This document shows, one piece after another, positions 28,480 through 38,081 of a DNA stretch of 64,000 bases. Where the stretch lies: positions 248,001-312,000 of the forward strand of contig NZ_JAGQCS010000003.1 in assembly GCF_024346315.1 (NCBI RefSeq), read 5' to 3'. The translations under genes and the position numbers were made by a program. Numbering within the stretch: position 1 is the stretch's first letter; every line of letters starts with the position of its first letter. The notes under the pieces are model-generated. The model saw nothing but the letters and a program-made list of their open reading frames with translations. It made no database searches and was not told the origin of the DNA. This stretch comes from Cyanobium sp. ATX 6F1. Lineage in GTDB: Bacteria > Cyanobacteriota > Cyanobacteriia > PCC-6307 > Cyanobiaceae.

Positions 28480-30243
28480 GTGACCGTCACCTCTGAGCCG
28501 ACCAAGGCTCCGAGCAAGTTCGAACGCCTCAAGGCGGAAAGCGGACACCTGCGCGAACCGATGGCGAGCGAACTGACCAACACGAGTCAGCATTTCACCG
28601 AGCCGGCCGTTCAGATCCTCAAGTTCCACGGCAGTTATCAGCAGGACAACCGCGACAACCGCCAGAAGGGCAAGGAAAAGGACTGGCAGATGATGCTGCG
28701 GCTGCGCAGCCCCGGTGGCCGCATCCCTGTGCCGCTCTATCTGGCCATCGATGAACTCTCTGACCGGCTCGGCAACGGCACCTTGCGGGCCACCACCCGT
28801 CAGACCTTTCAGATGCATGGCATCGCCAAGGGTGACCTCAAGGAGGTGATCGCCACCATCCTGCGCCACATGGGCTCCACCCTGGCCACCTGCGGTGACA
28901 TCAACCGCAATGTGATGGCCCCGGCCGCTCCGTTCGAGGGCGGTGGTTATCCGGCCGCCCGCCAGTTGGCTGAGCGCATCAACGACCTCCTCTTGCCCCA
29001 GGCGGCCGAGGGGGCCTACCTCGACATCTGGCTCGACGGTGAGCTCAGCCACCGCATCAAGCCCACTGCTGGGATTCGCAAGCTGCGCACGAGCCCGGCT
29101 CAAGGACCCGTGTTCAGCGGCGATGGGGCCGAACCCATCTACGGCGACACCTACCTGCCGCGCAAGTTCAAGATCGCCGTCACCGTTCCAGGCGACAACT
29201 CCGTCGACCTGCTCACCCAGGACATCGGACTGGTGGCCTTCAGCGACACCAAGGGGCGTCTCAAGGGTTGCAACGTCTATGTCGGTGGCGGCATGGGCCG
29301 TACCCACAACAAGGAGGAAACCTTCGCCCGAATCGCCGATCCGCTCGGTTATGTGGCCGCCGCCGATGTGCTGCCTCTGTTGCAGTCGATCGTGGCCCTG
29401 CAACGGGACCACGGTGATCGGGAGCAGCGCCGACATGCCCGCATGAAGTACCTGATCCACGACCGCGGCATCGACTGGTTCCGCCTCGAGCTGGGGCGCT
29501 ACTTCAGCTCCACCCTGCTGCCGCTGAAGGCTGAGCCGAAACGCAAGCTCGTGGACTACCTGGGCTGGCACCGCCAGGGCAACGGCCTCTGGTTCGTGGG
29601 CCTGCCCGTGCTCAGCGGCCGCCTGCAGGGCGAGCTCAAGCGCGGCCTGCGTGATCTGATCGCCACCTACCAACTGGATGTGCGGCTGACACCCAACCAG
29701 GATCTGCTTCTCTGCAACATCGCCAGCAGCCAGCGCAGCAGCGTGCGCACCGCCCTCGAGGCGCTTGGCTTTGCCCGCCCAGAGGCGCCGCCGCCCCTGG
29801 CACGCCATGCCCTCGCTTGCCCGGCCCTGCCCAATTGCGGGCTGGCGGTGACGGAAGCCGAGCGGATCTTGCCGAATGTGCTTGATCGTCTGGACCGCCA
29901 GCTGAAACGCCTTGGGATCGATCGTTCCGTGCTCGTGCGTGTCACGGGCTGCCCGAACGGCTGCGCCAGGCCCTACATGGCGGAGATCGGCTTGGTGGGT
30001 ACCGCTGACGGGGATTACCAGCTCTGGCTGGGGGGAAGTCCTGGACTCACCAGATTGGCCGAGCCATACATTTTCAGGATGCCCCTGGTGGTGCTCGAAC
30101 CGATCCTCGAGCCCCTGTTCCTCGCTTGGCAGTCCACGGGCCTGGGCACAAGCTTCGGAGACTTCGTGACCCGGCTGGGCAACGATGAGGTCTGGAAGCT
30201 GCTCAACCAGGGGGATGCCGCCTCCTTGCCGGCGCGTCCATGA
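28480..30243 (+). CDS. sir: Ferredoxin-dependent sulfite reductase
   Basis: Reduces sulfite to sulfide with six electrons from ferredoxin, feeding cysteine synthesis. 587 residues from GTG 28480. Sirohaem/4Fe-4S ligands: CPALPNCGLAVTEAE (CxxxxxC) and VTGCPNGCARPYMAEIGLVG (CxxxC), both in the C-terminal half. N-terminal half has RATTRQTFQMHGIAK and CGDINRNVMAP. The Cys at the second active-site position and the CGD(I/V)NRN block favour sulfite over nitrite reductase. The next gene starts inside its stop (ATGA). Confidence 0.93.
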   Translation: MTVTSEPTKAPSKFERLKAESGHLREPMASELTNTSQHFTEPAVQILKFHGSYQQDNRDNRQKGKEKDWQMMLRLRSPGGRIPVPLYLAIDELSDRLGNGTLRATTRQTFQMHGIAKGDLKEVIATILRHMGSTLATCGDINRNVMAPAAPFEGGGYPAARQLAERINDLLLPQAAEGAYLDIWLDGELSHRIKPTAGIRKLRTSPAQGPVFSGDGAEPIYGDTYLPRKFKIAVTVPGDNSVDLLTQDIGLVAFSDTKGRLKGCNVYVGGGMGRTHNKEETFARIADPLGYVAAADVLPLLQSIVALQRDHGDREQRRHARMKYLIHDRGIDWFRLELGRYFSSTLLPLKAEPKRKLVDYLGWHRQGNGLWFVGLPVLSGRLQGELKRGLRDLIATYQLDVRLTPNQDLLLCNIASSQRSSVRTALEALGFARPEAPPPLARHALACPALPNCGLAVTEAERILPNVLDRLDRQLKRLGIDRSVLVRVTGCPNGCARPYMAEIGLVGTADGDYQLWLGGSPGLTRLAEPYIFRMPLVVLEPILEPLFLAWQSTGLGTSFGDFVTRLGNDEVWKLLNQGDAASLPARP

Positions 30244-30806
30244 GTGCGCTGCTGGCGCTGGCAGCGGCGGCCCTGCTGGCCCAGCGGCCGATGCCCCCGC
30301 AGCCACAATCCCCCACCAGGTATTACCAGCCGGATCAACAGGCCTGCAAGCCAGAGCAGTTGCTGGCGGGCTACCGCCAGGGGCTGGGTGCCTACGCCGA
30401 TCAACCGCCCGCGGTACTGGAGCAGTTGAGCGCACTGCAGCGCCAGATCACGGCCCGCAGCCTCAAGGTCTGCCTGGAGAAGGGCCTGCTCAAAGCTGAT
30501 CAGGTGGAGCGCCTGAGGGAAACCATGGGCTTGACGGTGCCAGCAGCGGCTCCCCTGCCGTCTGATTCACCTGTGCTGGCAACCCCCCAGCCGGCACCGC
30601 TCGTGCCGTCAGCCTCCAGACCAACAGCGCCCAAGCCAATGGCGGTCACGCCAGCAGCGGTCAAACCAGCCACCACGACACCCAGATCGGGCCCTGGCTC
30701 GAGCCCCAAACCGTCCGCCTTCGATATGTCGCCGATCGAACGGAACCCAGCTCGGATCTCCCCGATCGAGCCGAAGGCTCAGGATGATCCCTCCTCGCCC
30801 AGGTAG
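30240..30806 (+). CDS. Exported Pro/Ala-rich protein coupled to sir
   Basis: 188 residues. Short signal-like N-terminus (MSALLALAAAALLAQRPMPP). A compact helical region (about 30-100, with Cys at ACKPEQL and KVCLEKG that may pair) is followed by a long low-complexity Pro/Ala/Thr/Ser tail. Its ATG lies within the sir stop (30240-30243), so the two are coupled, though no sulfur role can be read from the sequence. The 3' end overlaps the convergent dipeptidase gene by 28 bp. Not recognised. Confidence 0.6.
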   Translation: MSALLALAAAALLAQRPMPPQPQSPTRYYQPDQQACKPEQLLAGYRQGLGAYADQPPAVLEQLSALQRQITARSLKVCLEKGLLKADQVERLRETMGLTVPAAAPLPSDSPVLATPQPAPLVPSASRPTAPKPMAVTPAAVKPATTTPRSGPGSSPKPSAFDMSPIERNPARISPIEPKAQDDPSSPR

Positions 30807-31504
30807 CGGCCGTAGCAGGCGGCATCGGCCCCCGAGAGCCACGCCCAGAGCTGATCGCCATGGCTGAAATGCCACCACTCGTTCGGGTGACGGCGAAAGC
30901 CCGCTGAGACCATCACCTCAAGGAGCAACTGACGCCGGCCGTGCCAGAGGGCGGCCTCAGCTTCAGGGTTCGAAGCGGCGGCCTCAGCGAAGTGGTCAGG
31001 TTCCGATACGGCCCCGATGGCGTCGATGGGGGAGCCCAGATTCAACGGCAGCCCCTGGGCATCGGCCAGGGTGAGGTCCACTGCGGCGCCGGTGCTGTGG
31101 GGTGGCGGCGTGGCGGGATCAAGGCTTGGCGGCGCCCAGAAGCGGGCCACCTCCAGCTCGATCGCCAAGCGTGCCGGGGTGGGCTGGCCGGTATCGACTC
31201 CCCGCTCTTGGCAGGTGCTGGCCACGGCGTGATCGACCATGAAGGCCTGCACGGCCACCGGACGCCAGCCATCGAAGATCGCCAGGCGCAGCCCCGGGGC
31301 GAGGGCTTCAAGAGTCGACTGAGCCTGCACCAGCCTGTTCACCACCGCCCGGCGAAGTCGAAACGGGGAGGCTCCAGGACCGTAGGGGGCCCCCAGGACC
31401 TGGTAGGGATGGGGTTCGATCCGCAGCAGCACCGCCGGGATCTCCTGCAGCGGATCCTGCCGCTCCTGGATCGGAATGGCGCTCCAGGGCCTAGGTGGCG
31501 CCAT
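30779..31504 (-). CDS. D-Ala-D-Ala dipeptidase, VanX/DdpX (M15D) family
   Basis: 241 residues from ATG 31504. Zinc site HSTGAAVDLTL (first His and Asp) and EWWHFSHGDQLWAW (catalytic Glu and last His), plus the substrate-binding Arg in FDGWRPVAVQ. VanX-type enzymes hydrolyse free D-Ala-D-Ala; with no van operon here, dipeptide recycling during wall turnover is more likely than resistance. No signal peptide, so cytoplasmic. 43 bp upstream of it lies the recG stop, and it may share recG's transcript. Confidence 0.88.
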   Translation of the reverse strand: MAPPRPWSAIPIQERQDPLQEIPAVLLRIEPHPYQVLGAPYGPGASPFRLRRAVVNRLVQAQSTLEALAPGLRLAIFDGWRPVAVQAFMVDHAVASTCQERGVDTGQPTPARLAIELEVARFWAPPSLDPATPPPHSTGAAVDLTLADAQGLPLNLGSPIDAIGAVSEPDHFAEAAASNPEAEAALWHGRRQLLLEVMVSAGFRRHPNEWWHFSHGDQLWAWLSGADAACYGRYLGEEGSS

Positions 31505-31547
31505 GACAACGGTGCACGACTGGGCCCATTGAAGCGGCCTTGCCGCC

Positions 31548-34082
31548 CTAATTGAGCTGGGCGGCTTCGCTGCTGCGCTGGCGCTGCTCGGCCAGGGCCT
31601 GGGCCAGGGCGGGATGGCGCTCCAGGGTTGGGTCCTCCGCCAGCAGGCGCCGGGCGGCCTCGCGGGCCTGCTCAAGCACCGCTCCGTCATCGCACAGGCT
31701 GGCCAGGGCCAGATCCGGCAGCCCCGACTGGCGCGTGCCCAGCACCTGGCCGGGGCCCCGCAGGCGCAGATCCATCTCGGCGATCTCAAAGCCATCGCCA
31801 CTGCGCACCAACACCTCCAGGCGCTGGCGGGCGCCAGCGTTGCTGCTGTCGTCGATCAGCAGGCAGTGGGAGGCCGCCGCCCCCCGCCCCACTCGACCGC
31901 GCAGCTGGTGCAGCTGAGAGAGGCCGAAGCGCTCGGCATGGTCAATCACCATCACGCTGGCCTCCGGCACATCCACCCCCACTTCCACCACCGTGGTGGA
32001 GACCAGTACATCGGTTTCGCCGCGCGCGAAGGCTCCGATCGCCGCCTGCTTGTCGGCGCTGCTCAGACGCCCATGGAGCAGACCCACCCGCAACTCGGGG
32101 AACACCTGCTCCTGCAGCTGGGCATGGACCTCGATGGCCGAGAGCAGGTCGAGTTTTTCCGATTCCTCCACGAGCGGCAGCACGACGTAGGCCCGTTGGC
32201 CTGAGCGCACCTGTGCGCGGATCAGTTCGTAGGCTTCGCTGCGACCCCCGGGCCGCAGCAGACGGGTTTGGATCGGCGTGCGGCCGGGGGGCAATTCATC
32301 GATCTGGCTTACATCCAGATCCCCGTGAATCGAGAGCGCCAGGGTGCGGGGAATCGGTGTGGCAGTCATGGTCAGCAGATGGGGTTGCAGGCCCTTGGCC
32401 AGCAGGCGGTTGCGCTGGCGCACGCCGAAGCGATGCTGCTCATCGACCACCACCAGAGCCAGCTGATCGAAGCGAACGGGATCCTCCAGCAGGGCGTGGG
32501 TTCCCACCAGCAGGCGCAGGCTGCCGTTCTCCAGGTCTTGCAACAGGGCCCGCCGACGGGGCTGGGGGGTGGATCCGGTGAGCAGCGCCACGGTCACGTG
32601 CAGCTGGGGCATCCACTCGCAGAGCTTGTTGTAATGCTGCTCCGCCAGCACTTCCGTCGGTGCCATCAGAGCCCCCTGGTGACCGGCCTCCACGGCGGTC
32701 AGCAGCGCGGCGACCGCCACAACGGTCTTGCCGCTGCCCACATCCCCCTGGACCAGACGAGCCATGGGCTGGGGCCGCGAAAGATCGGCGCGGATTTCCG
32801 CCAGCACCCGCCGCTGGGCCCCCGTCAGGGCAAAGGGCAGCAGGTCCAGGTACCGGCGCACCAGACCGCCCTCGCCGGCCGGCAGGACCAGGGGTGGGGC
32901 CGGGCGGCTGGTGAGCTCCTGGCGGCGGCGGAGCAGGCCGAGCTGCAACAGCAGAAATTCATCAAACACCAGGCGTCGACGGCTGGCGCTCAGCTGCTCG
33001 GCGTCGCTGGGCCCGTGGATCTGGAGGAGGGCCGCAGGCAGATCCATGAGCCCCTCTTGTTGGAGCAGCCCCCTGGGCACCGGATCCCCCCAGCTCTTCA
33101 CGGCCGGTAACAGCGACTGGATCGCCTGGCGCAGCCGGTCTGCTCCTAAACCCTCGGTGAGCCCGTAGACCGGCAACAGGCGGCCGATGCGCTCCGAACG
33201 CACGGGTGCCTTGGCGCTCTCGAGCACTTCGATCAGGGGATCCTGCAGGCTCAGGCCGTAGGGGCCTTCCTTGACCAATCCGCTGACCGCCACCAGAGCA
33301 CCCGGCGGAAACTGCCGCTCCTGGCTTTTGAGCCAGCCCAGAGCGCTGAAGCGCCGGCCGGCAAAGAAGCGCGACACCTTGAGCCTGCCGGTGATGTCCT
33401 GGAGCTGAAGCTCCTGGATCGAGAGGTTGGGATTGCGGGGGCTGTTGAAGACATGGCAGCGACGCACCGTCGCCACCACCGTGGCGGTCTGACCCGCCAC
33501 GAGGTCACCGATGCGCAGCAGGTTGGAATAGTCGAGGTAGTCGCGGGGGTAGTAGCGCACCAGGTCGCGGGCCACCAACAATCCCAGGGCCGCCAGACGG
33601 GTGGCTGTGCGTGGGCCGATGCCCTTGATCTCCGCCAACGGGGTGTCAGCAGCGATCGTTGCACCACTGGCGGCAGGCTCAGCGCCGCTGGACCCTGGAC
33701 TGGAGGCTTCAGGGCGAAGGCGCAGCCTGGGCGGTCCGATCGTCTGGGGTGGGTGCAGGGCCTGGCGAAGCTGGTGCAGGCGCTCACGGCACTGGCGCAC
33801 CAGGTTCTGGCGGCGGCCCAGGGGCAGGTTGGCGTAAGCGCCAAACCCCTCCGCCAGGGCCATGAGATTGTCCTGGGCACCGGCGGGGAACCCCCCCGGC
33901 GGTTGTTGGCAGCTGCGGGCCAGAAAGTCGCTGAACCGTTCCCGGCGACCGGTGAGATCGGCGAAGCCCCGCTCCGCCTCCAGCTCCAGGGAGCGTTGCA
34001 GCGCAAGGAACCAGGCCTCCTGCTCAGCGGTTGGACCGCTCAGGGCTGGGGGGGATTCACCTGGTTGTCGTCCTGCAACCAC
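31548..34082 (-). CDS. recG: ATP-dependent DNA helicase RecG
   Basis: Branched-DNA helicase for fork regression and recombination. About 844 residues. The N-terminal extension includes a predicted helical domain and a helix-hairpin-helix (IKGIGPRTATRLAALGL). The wedge OB-fold follows (VATVRRCHVFNSPRNPNLSI). Helicase motifs: Walker A LVQGDVGSGKTVVA, motif II VVDEQHRFG, motif III TMTATPIPRTLAL, motif VI HQLRGRVGRG. Start is uncertain: GTG 34082 or TTG 34121, both overlapping the upstream gene's end. The long N-terminal extension is usual in cyanobacterial RecG. Confidence 0.93.
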   Translation of the reverse strand: MVAGRQPGESPPALSGPTAEQEAWFLALQRSLELEAERGFADLTGRRERFSDFLARSCQQPPGGFPAGAQDNLMALAEGFGAYANLPLGRRQNLVRQCRERLHQLRQALHPPQTIGPPRLRLRPEASSPGSSGAEPAASGATIAADTPLAEIKGIGPRTATRLAALGLLVARDLVRYYPRDYLDYSNLLRIGDLVAGQTATVVATVRRCHVFNSPRNPNLSIQELQLQDITGRLKVSRFFAGRRFSALGWLKSQERQFPPGALVAVSGLVKEGPYGLSLQDPLIEVLESAKAPVRSERIGRLLPVYGLTEGLGADRLRQAIQSLLPAVKSWGDPVPRGLLQQEGLMDLPAALLQIHGPSDAEQLSASRRRLVFDEFLLLQLGLLRRRQELTSRPAPPLVLPAGEGGLVRRYLDLLPFALTGAQRRVLAEIRADLSRPQPMARLVQGDVGSGKTVVAVAALLTAVEAGHQGALMAPTEVLAEQHYNKLCEWMPQLHVTVALLTGSTPQPRRRALLQDLENGSLRLLVGTHALLEDPVRFDQLALVVVDEQHRFGVRQRNRLLAKGLQPHLLTMTATPIPRTLALSIHGDLDVSQIDELPPGRTPIQTRLLRPGGRSEAYELIRAQVRSGQRAYVVLPLVEESEKLDLLSAIEVHAQLQEQVFPELRVGLLHGRLSSADKQAAIGAFARGETDVLVSTTVVEVGVDVPEASVMVIDHAERFGLSQLHQLRGRVGRGAAASHCLLIDDSSNAGARQRLEVLVRSGDGFEIAEMDLRLRGPGQVLGTRQSGLPDLALASLCDDGAVLEQAREAARRLLAEDPTLERHPALAQALAEQRQRSSEAAQLN

Positions 34083-35368
34083 TGCTGTTCGGCTTCGAGG
34101 GCCTGCAGCCGCCGCTGCCAATGGCGGTGCTGCTGGGCCATTTTGCGCAACTCCTGGCGTTGCTGCTCGAGGCGCTTGCGACAGGTGCGCAAGGGCGGGA
34201 GGGCGAATTCCAGATCACCGCAGCGCAGCAGCAGCCCCAGGGTCTCCATTTGCATCCCCCCGACGGTGGAGGCGAAGGGCAGTTGCAGCCGCAGCAGGTT
34301 GGCGGGGGCGGGCTGGGGATCGATCTGACCCTGCAGCACCGCCTCCAGCAGGTTCACCGGCATCAGGCTTCGGGTGAGCCTCAGGCGCAGCAAATCCACA
34401 TTCAGGCCGTGGGAGAGGTTGCGCAGCCTCCGTTGCAGGGCCAGGTCGAGGGCCAGCCACCAGCCCAGAAGCTGCATCGGATCGGTGGGCAGCAGCGGAT
34501 GATCAGCGAGTTGATCCCCAGGGCGACTCGACGCCCCATCGCCAGGGCGATCGAGCCCGGAACGCTCCTCCTGGGGCGGGCGGCCCATGGTTTCCGCCGC
34601 GAGGCTGAACATTGACTGCAGCAGCTTCAGCTCGGGGTTGCGATCGGAGCCCCTGGGGCGTGCGCCCGATCGATCCGTTGCAGCGTGGGCGCTCCAGAAC
34701 CTGGTGCCAGGGTCCCAGGCGCCCTCGTCCAGCTCGTCTTCTTCGGATTCATCAGCTTCGCCAGCTTCACCATCAACGCCGCCAGCTGGGGAGTCTTCGA
34801 GCTCGAAACGCTGCTGATCGACGTGCTCGCTGTTGCCATCAGCGCTGCCGAAGACTGCGTGATCGTCGAACGTTTCCTGCTCGTCGCTCAGCTCGTCATC
34901 CTCCCCGTCCGCCTCGAGTTCTTGCTCAGGCGCCCTGTCCCCCGCCATCGCCCCGGGGGGGAAGAGTCCCTCCAGGCCCGTGGTGAATGGCGCGGAACGC
35001 CCCAAGCCCGCCAATCCGGCCAATCCCTCGCTGAACAACTCCGCCGAGAGGGGCAGGTCCATACCCAGTTGCACCGATCCCTCCGGCAATTCCTCGCCGG
35101 CCGTTCCATCCGTGGCCTGCAGCGCCGCCAGGATCGAGTCCTGCCGCTCCTGGCGCTGGCGACGGTGCTCCTGCTGCATCTGCTGGCCGAGCACGCAGAG
35201 CTGCTCGATCGTGAGCAGGGAGCCGCAACGTTGGACCAGCTGCCCCAGACGCCGGTGTAGCTCCGAGCGTTCAGCGGCGCTGATCTGGGCGTAACGCTCA
35301 GGATGCACCTGGGTGGCCAGATGGAAACAGGCCTGCTGCACCTGATGCAGCAGGCCCTTGCGCAACAC
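34040..35368 (-). CDS. Protein of unknown function with acidic central region, between tsf and recG
   Basis: 442 residues from GTG 35368. The N-terminal helical domain (KGLLHQVQQACFHLATQVHPERYAQI) leads to a very acidic, low-complexity centre (about 150-220, many Glu/Asp). The C-terminal domain (GWWLALDLALQRRLRNLSHGLNVDLLRLRL) ends in a coiled coil (about 385-435). The same frame stays open and protein-like upstream for 38 codons (QRQLGLIQERVERLRPELYR...) to a CTG inside the tsf stop (CTGA, 35482-35479), so the true protein may be 480 residues. Overlaps recG slightly. Family not recognised. Confidence 0.75.
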   Translation of the reverse strand: MLRKGLLHQVQQACFHLATQVHPERYAQISAAERSELHRRLGQLVQRCGSLLTIEQLCVLGQQMQQEHRRQRQERQDSILAALQATDGTAGEELPEGSVQLGMDLPLSAELFSEGLAGLAGLGRSAPFTTGLEGLFPPGAMAGDRAPEQELEADGEDDELSDEQETFDDHAVFGSADGNSEHVDQQRFELEDSPAGGVDGEAGEADESEEDELDEGAWDPGTRFWSAHAATDRSGARPRGSDRNPELKLLQSMFSLAAETMGRPPQEERSGLDRPGDGASSRPGDQLADHPLLPTDPMQLLGWWLALDLALQRRLRNLSHGLNVDLLRLRLTRSLMPVNLLEAVLQGQIDPQPAPANLLRLQLPFASTVGGMQMETLGLLLRCGDLEFALPPLRTCRKRLEQQRQELRKMAQQHRHWQRRLQALEAEQQWLQDDNQVNPPQP

Positions 35369-35478
35369 CTGGAGGTAGAGGGCCCACTGGCGATAGAGCT
35401 CTGGGCGGAGCCTCTCGACCCGCTCCTGGATCAGACCCAGCTGACGCTGGGCCTCGTTCAGTGGCTGACTGGTGACGT

Positions 35479-36141
35479 TCAGGCGGCCTTTCCGCTCAGG
35501 GCCGCGACTTCGGAGACGAAATCCGTGGAGGCCACTTCGATGCCCTCTCCGAGGGTGTAGCGGGTGAAGCGGCGCACCTGAATGTTCTCGCCGGTTTTGC
35601 CGGCGGCCTGCTTCACCATCTCGCCCACGGTGACGGCGCTGTCGCGGATGAACGGTTGATCGAGCAGGGCCAGCTCCTTGAGGCGCTTGCCGATCCGTCC
35701 CTCGACGATCTTGAGCTTCATCTCTTCCTTCTTGCCAGCCAGGTCATCGCGGCCCAGCTCGATCGCCTTCTCCCGCTCCGCCACCTCGGCGGGAATCTGG
35801 TCGGTGCTGACGTACTCCACATTGGGGCAGGCGGCGATCTGCATCGCGACGTTGCGCACCAGTTCCTGGAACAGCTCGCCCCTGGCGACGAAGTCGGTTT
35901 CGCAGTTGACCTCGACCAGCACCCCGACGCGGGCACCGGTGTGGATGTAACTGCCGACGGCACCCTCGGCGGCCGTGCGGCCGGACTTCTTCTCGGCGGT
36001 GGCGATGCCCTTCTGCCGCAGCCACTCGGTGGCCTTGGTGGTGTCGCCGCCGCTCTCGGTCAGCGCCTTCTTGCAATCCATCATCCCTGCGCCGGTCTTG
36101 TCGCGCAGTTCCTTGACAAGTTTCGCTGAGATCTCAGCCAT
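35479..36141 (-). CDS. tsf: Elongation factor Ts
   Basis: Nucleotide exchange factor for EF-Tu. 220 residues. N-terminal UBA-like domain [24 protein letters not shown]; the TDFVARGE block follows, in [14 protein letters not shown]. The C-terminal part ([20 protein letters not shown]) is typical of the short bacterial/cyanobacterial form. Follows rpsB after 80 bp, the classic rpsB-tsf arrangement. Confidence 0.97.
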   Translation of the reverse strand: MAEISAKLVKELRDKTGAGMMDCKKALTESGGDTTKATEWLRQKGIATAEKKSGRTAAEGAVGSYIHTGARVGVLVEVNCETDFVARGELFQELVRNVAMQIAACPNVEYVSTDQIPAEVAEREKAIELGRDDLAGKKEEMKLKIVEGRIGKRLKELALLDQPFIRDSAVTVGEMVKQAAGKTGENIQVRRFTRYTLGEGIEVASTDFVSEVAALSGKAA

Positions 36142-36221
36142 GGGTAGGGGTTTGGGAGATTTATTGGGTGGGAATCGGCCCCCTGCCTCTGCGGGGGCCG
36201 AAGCCGTTGATTCGGCCGGGT

Positions 36222-36938
36222 TCAGCCTTCGTCGTCGTCGCCACGTTGGTCCTGGGCACCATGGCGACCCTCGTTGATCGCGTCCGCCAGGCGCCCGAGC
36301 ACCAGTTGCACCGAACGCACGGCGTCGTCGTTGCAGGGGATGGGCACGTCGGCCAGATCGGGGTCGCAGTTGGTGTCGAGCATCGACACCAAGGGGATGT
36401 CGAGCTTGCGGGCCTCGAGCACAGCGTTGGTTTCACGCCGTTGGTCCACCAGCACCACCACATCGGGCAGACGGCGCATGTTCTTGAGGCCGCCCAGGTA
36501 CTTCTGGAGGCGTTCGAGCTCGCGGCGCAGCACGGCCGCTTCCTTCTTGGGCCTCAGGGCGATCGCGCCGGAGGACTCCATGCGCTCGAGGTCCTTGAGG
36601 CGGTCGATGCGGGCGCGCATCGTGCTCCAGTTGGTGAGCATGCCGCCCAGCCAACGCTGGTTCACGTAGGAGGCACCGCAGCGGGTGGCCTCCTGGGCGA
36701 TCACCTCAGAGGCTTGCTTCTTTGTGCCGACAAACAGGAAACGCTTGCCGGAACGGGCCGCGCTGCGGGTCCATTTGTAGGCGTTGTTCATGCAGACGGC
36801 GGTCTGCACGAGGTCGATGATGTGAACTCCGTTGCGCGCGCAATAGATGTAGCGCGACATCTTGGGGTTCCAGCGGCGCGTTTGGTGCCCGAAGTGGGCA
36901 CCCGCCTCCATCATTTCAGCGAGTGTGACAACAGCCAT
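36222..36938 (-). CDS. rpsB: 30S ribosomal protein S2
   Basis: 238 residues from ATG 36938 ([27 protein letters not shown]). Signature stretches are [41 protein letters not shown] and the C-terminal PVIPCNDDA-like [18 protein letters not shown]. Ends with an acidic tail. A longer in-frame start at 37010 adds unrelated residues. Upstream gene for tsf. Confidence 0.97.
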   Translation of the reverse strand: MAVVTLAEMMEAGAHFGHQTRRWNPKMSRYIYCARNGVHIIDLVQTAVCMNNAYKWTRSAARSGKRFLFVGTKKQASEVIAQEATRCGASYVNQRWLGGMLTNWSTMRARIDRLKDLERMESSGAIALRPKKEAAVLRRELERLQKYLGGLKNMRRLPDVVVLVDQRRETNAVLEARKLDIPLVSMLDTNCDPDLADVPIPCNDDAVRSVQLVLGRLADAINEGRHGAQDQRGDDDEG

Positions 36939-37070
36939 GGTTGGGGGGTTTCGGGTTCGCCTCCACCTGCCAGGGATCGTCGGGCCAAGGGCCCCGATCA
37001 CCCGAAACACGCAGGTGTGCGGAATGTATGGGTACCCCTCAACCTATCAAACCGCCCGCAGCGCAGGCCC

Positions 37071-38003
37071 TCAGCGCAGGCCCTCGGCCCGGGCTTCCTG
37101 AAACAGGGCCCTCACGCCAAGGCGGTTGAGGGGCAGCCGCAGCAACTCCATGGCCAGGGCGTTATGGCCATGGCGGATCAACCAGCCCAACAGGGGACGC
37201 AGGCTGCGCTCATTGATCAGGCCCCCCAGGGTCAGGATCTCCCAGAGCAACCTGTGCAGCCAGGTGAACTGGATGATGAAGCGCACCCGGCGGGTGGGGT
37301 GCTTGCGGTAGAAGACCAGGCCCATCTTGGCCCGCTCCCGTTCCACCCTAATCAGGTCGCCCACCTGCTCAAGCCGCAGGGCCGGGTGCCAGTGGTACCC
37401 AACGGCCTCCGGGCAGCGCACCAGTTGCACCCCCTGGCGTCTGAGCCGCTCCCCCAATTCCAGGTCTTCCCAGCCGTAGAGCCGGAAGCCCAGATCGAAC
37501 AGGCCGGTGCTCTCCAGCAAAGTCCGGTCGATGGCCACGTTGCCGGTGGCGAAGTAGGCCCAGGAGAGATCGCTGAGCTTGTGGGGTTCGGCGGTGGGGT
37601 TCTCGAAATTGCTGGTGTTGATCACCGCGCCGTAGGTGAAGCAGAGGCGGTTCCCCTGACGCTCCCAGGCCTTGCTCAGGGCGCCGGCGTGGGCCAGCAG
37701 GAAATCCGCTGTGACCACCAGATCGCTGTCGATGAAGACGATCACATCGCCCCTGGCATGGGCAACGCCGCGGTTGCGCCCCTCCGCCGGACCGCCATGG
37801 TCCTGCCGGATCAGGCGCACGTGGGGGAAGGCCGCCGCCTGCCGCTCTAGCCAGTCGATCGTGTCGTCGGTGGAGCCGTCGTCGACCAGCACCACCTCGT
37901 AGCTCTCGATTGGAGCCTTCAGGCGCTGCTGCTCGAGGGCCCGCAGGCACTTTTCAAGGATCGGCCTGCGGTTGTAGGTGGGAATGACGACGCTGATGTG
38001 CAT
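37071..38003 (-). CDS. Family 2 (GT-A) glycosyltransferase
   Basis: 310 residues. N-terminal nucleotide-sugar site SVVIPTYNRRPILEKCLRALE, acidic residues in LVDDGSTDDT, and the DxD-like FIDSDLVVTADF. A typical GT2 acceptor region follows: GWEDLELGERLRRQG, the ED motif near the catalytic base. No strong membrane segments. Cell-wall or surface polysaccharide synthesis is likely; the sugar is unknown. It lies 132 bp before rpsB on the same strand and is separated from the 51-aa gene by a terminator. Confidence 0.88.
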   Translation of the reverse strand: MHISVVIPTYNRRPILEKCLRALEQQRLKAPIESYEVVLVDDGSTDDTIDWLERQAAAFPHVRLIRQDHGGPAEGRNRGVAHARGDVIVFIDSDLVVTADFLLAHAGALSKAWERQGNRLCFTYGAVINTSNFENPTAEPHKLSDLSWAYFATGNVAIDRTLLESTGLFDLGFRLYGWEDLELGERLRRQGVQLVRCPEAVGYHWHPALRLEQVGDLIRVERERAKMGLVFYRKHPTRRVRFIIQFTWLHRLLWEILTLGGLINERSLRPLLGWLIRHGHNALAMELLRLPLNRLGVRALFQEARAEGLR

Positions 38004-38023
38004 GGCGGCGGACCGTAGCGGTC

Positions 38024-38050
38024 AAAAAAAGGGGACCCCTGCGGATCCCC
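38024..38050 (-). terminator. Rho-independent terminator after the 51-aa basic protein gene
   Basis: On the minus strand GGGGATCC-GCAG-GGGTCCCC folds into an 8-bp stem (one T/G wobble) and is followed directly by seven T (38030-38024). This is the best intrinsic terminator in the window. Confidence 0.85.
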
Positions 38051-38081
38051 AGCCATTGGATGGTTGACGTGAGGCCGAGGC

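Noticed and set aside
28402-30435. 677-codon minus-strand open frame
   Set aside because: Antisense to sir and running into neighbours; no recognisable fold, composition typical of a shadow.
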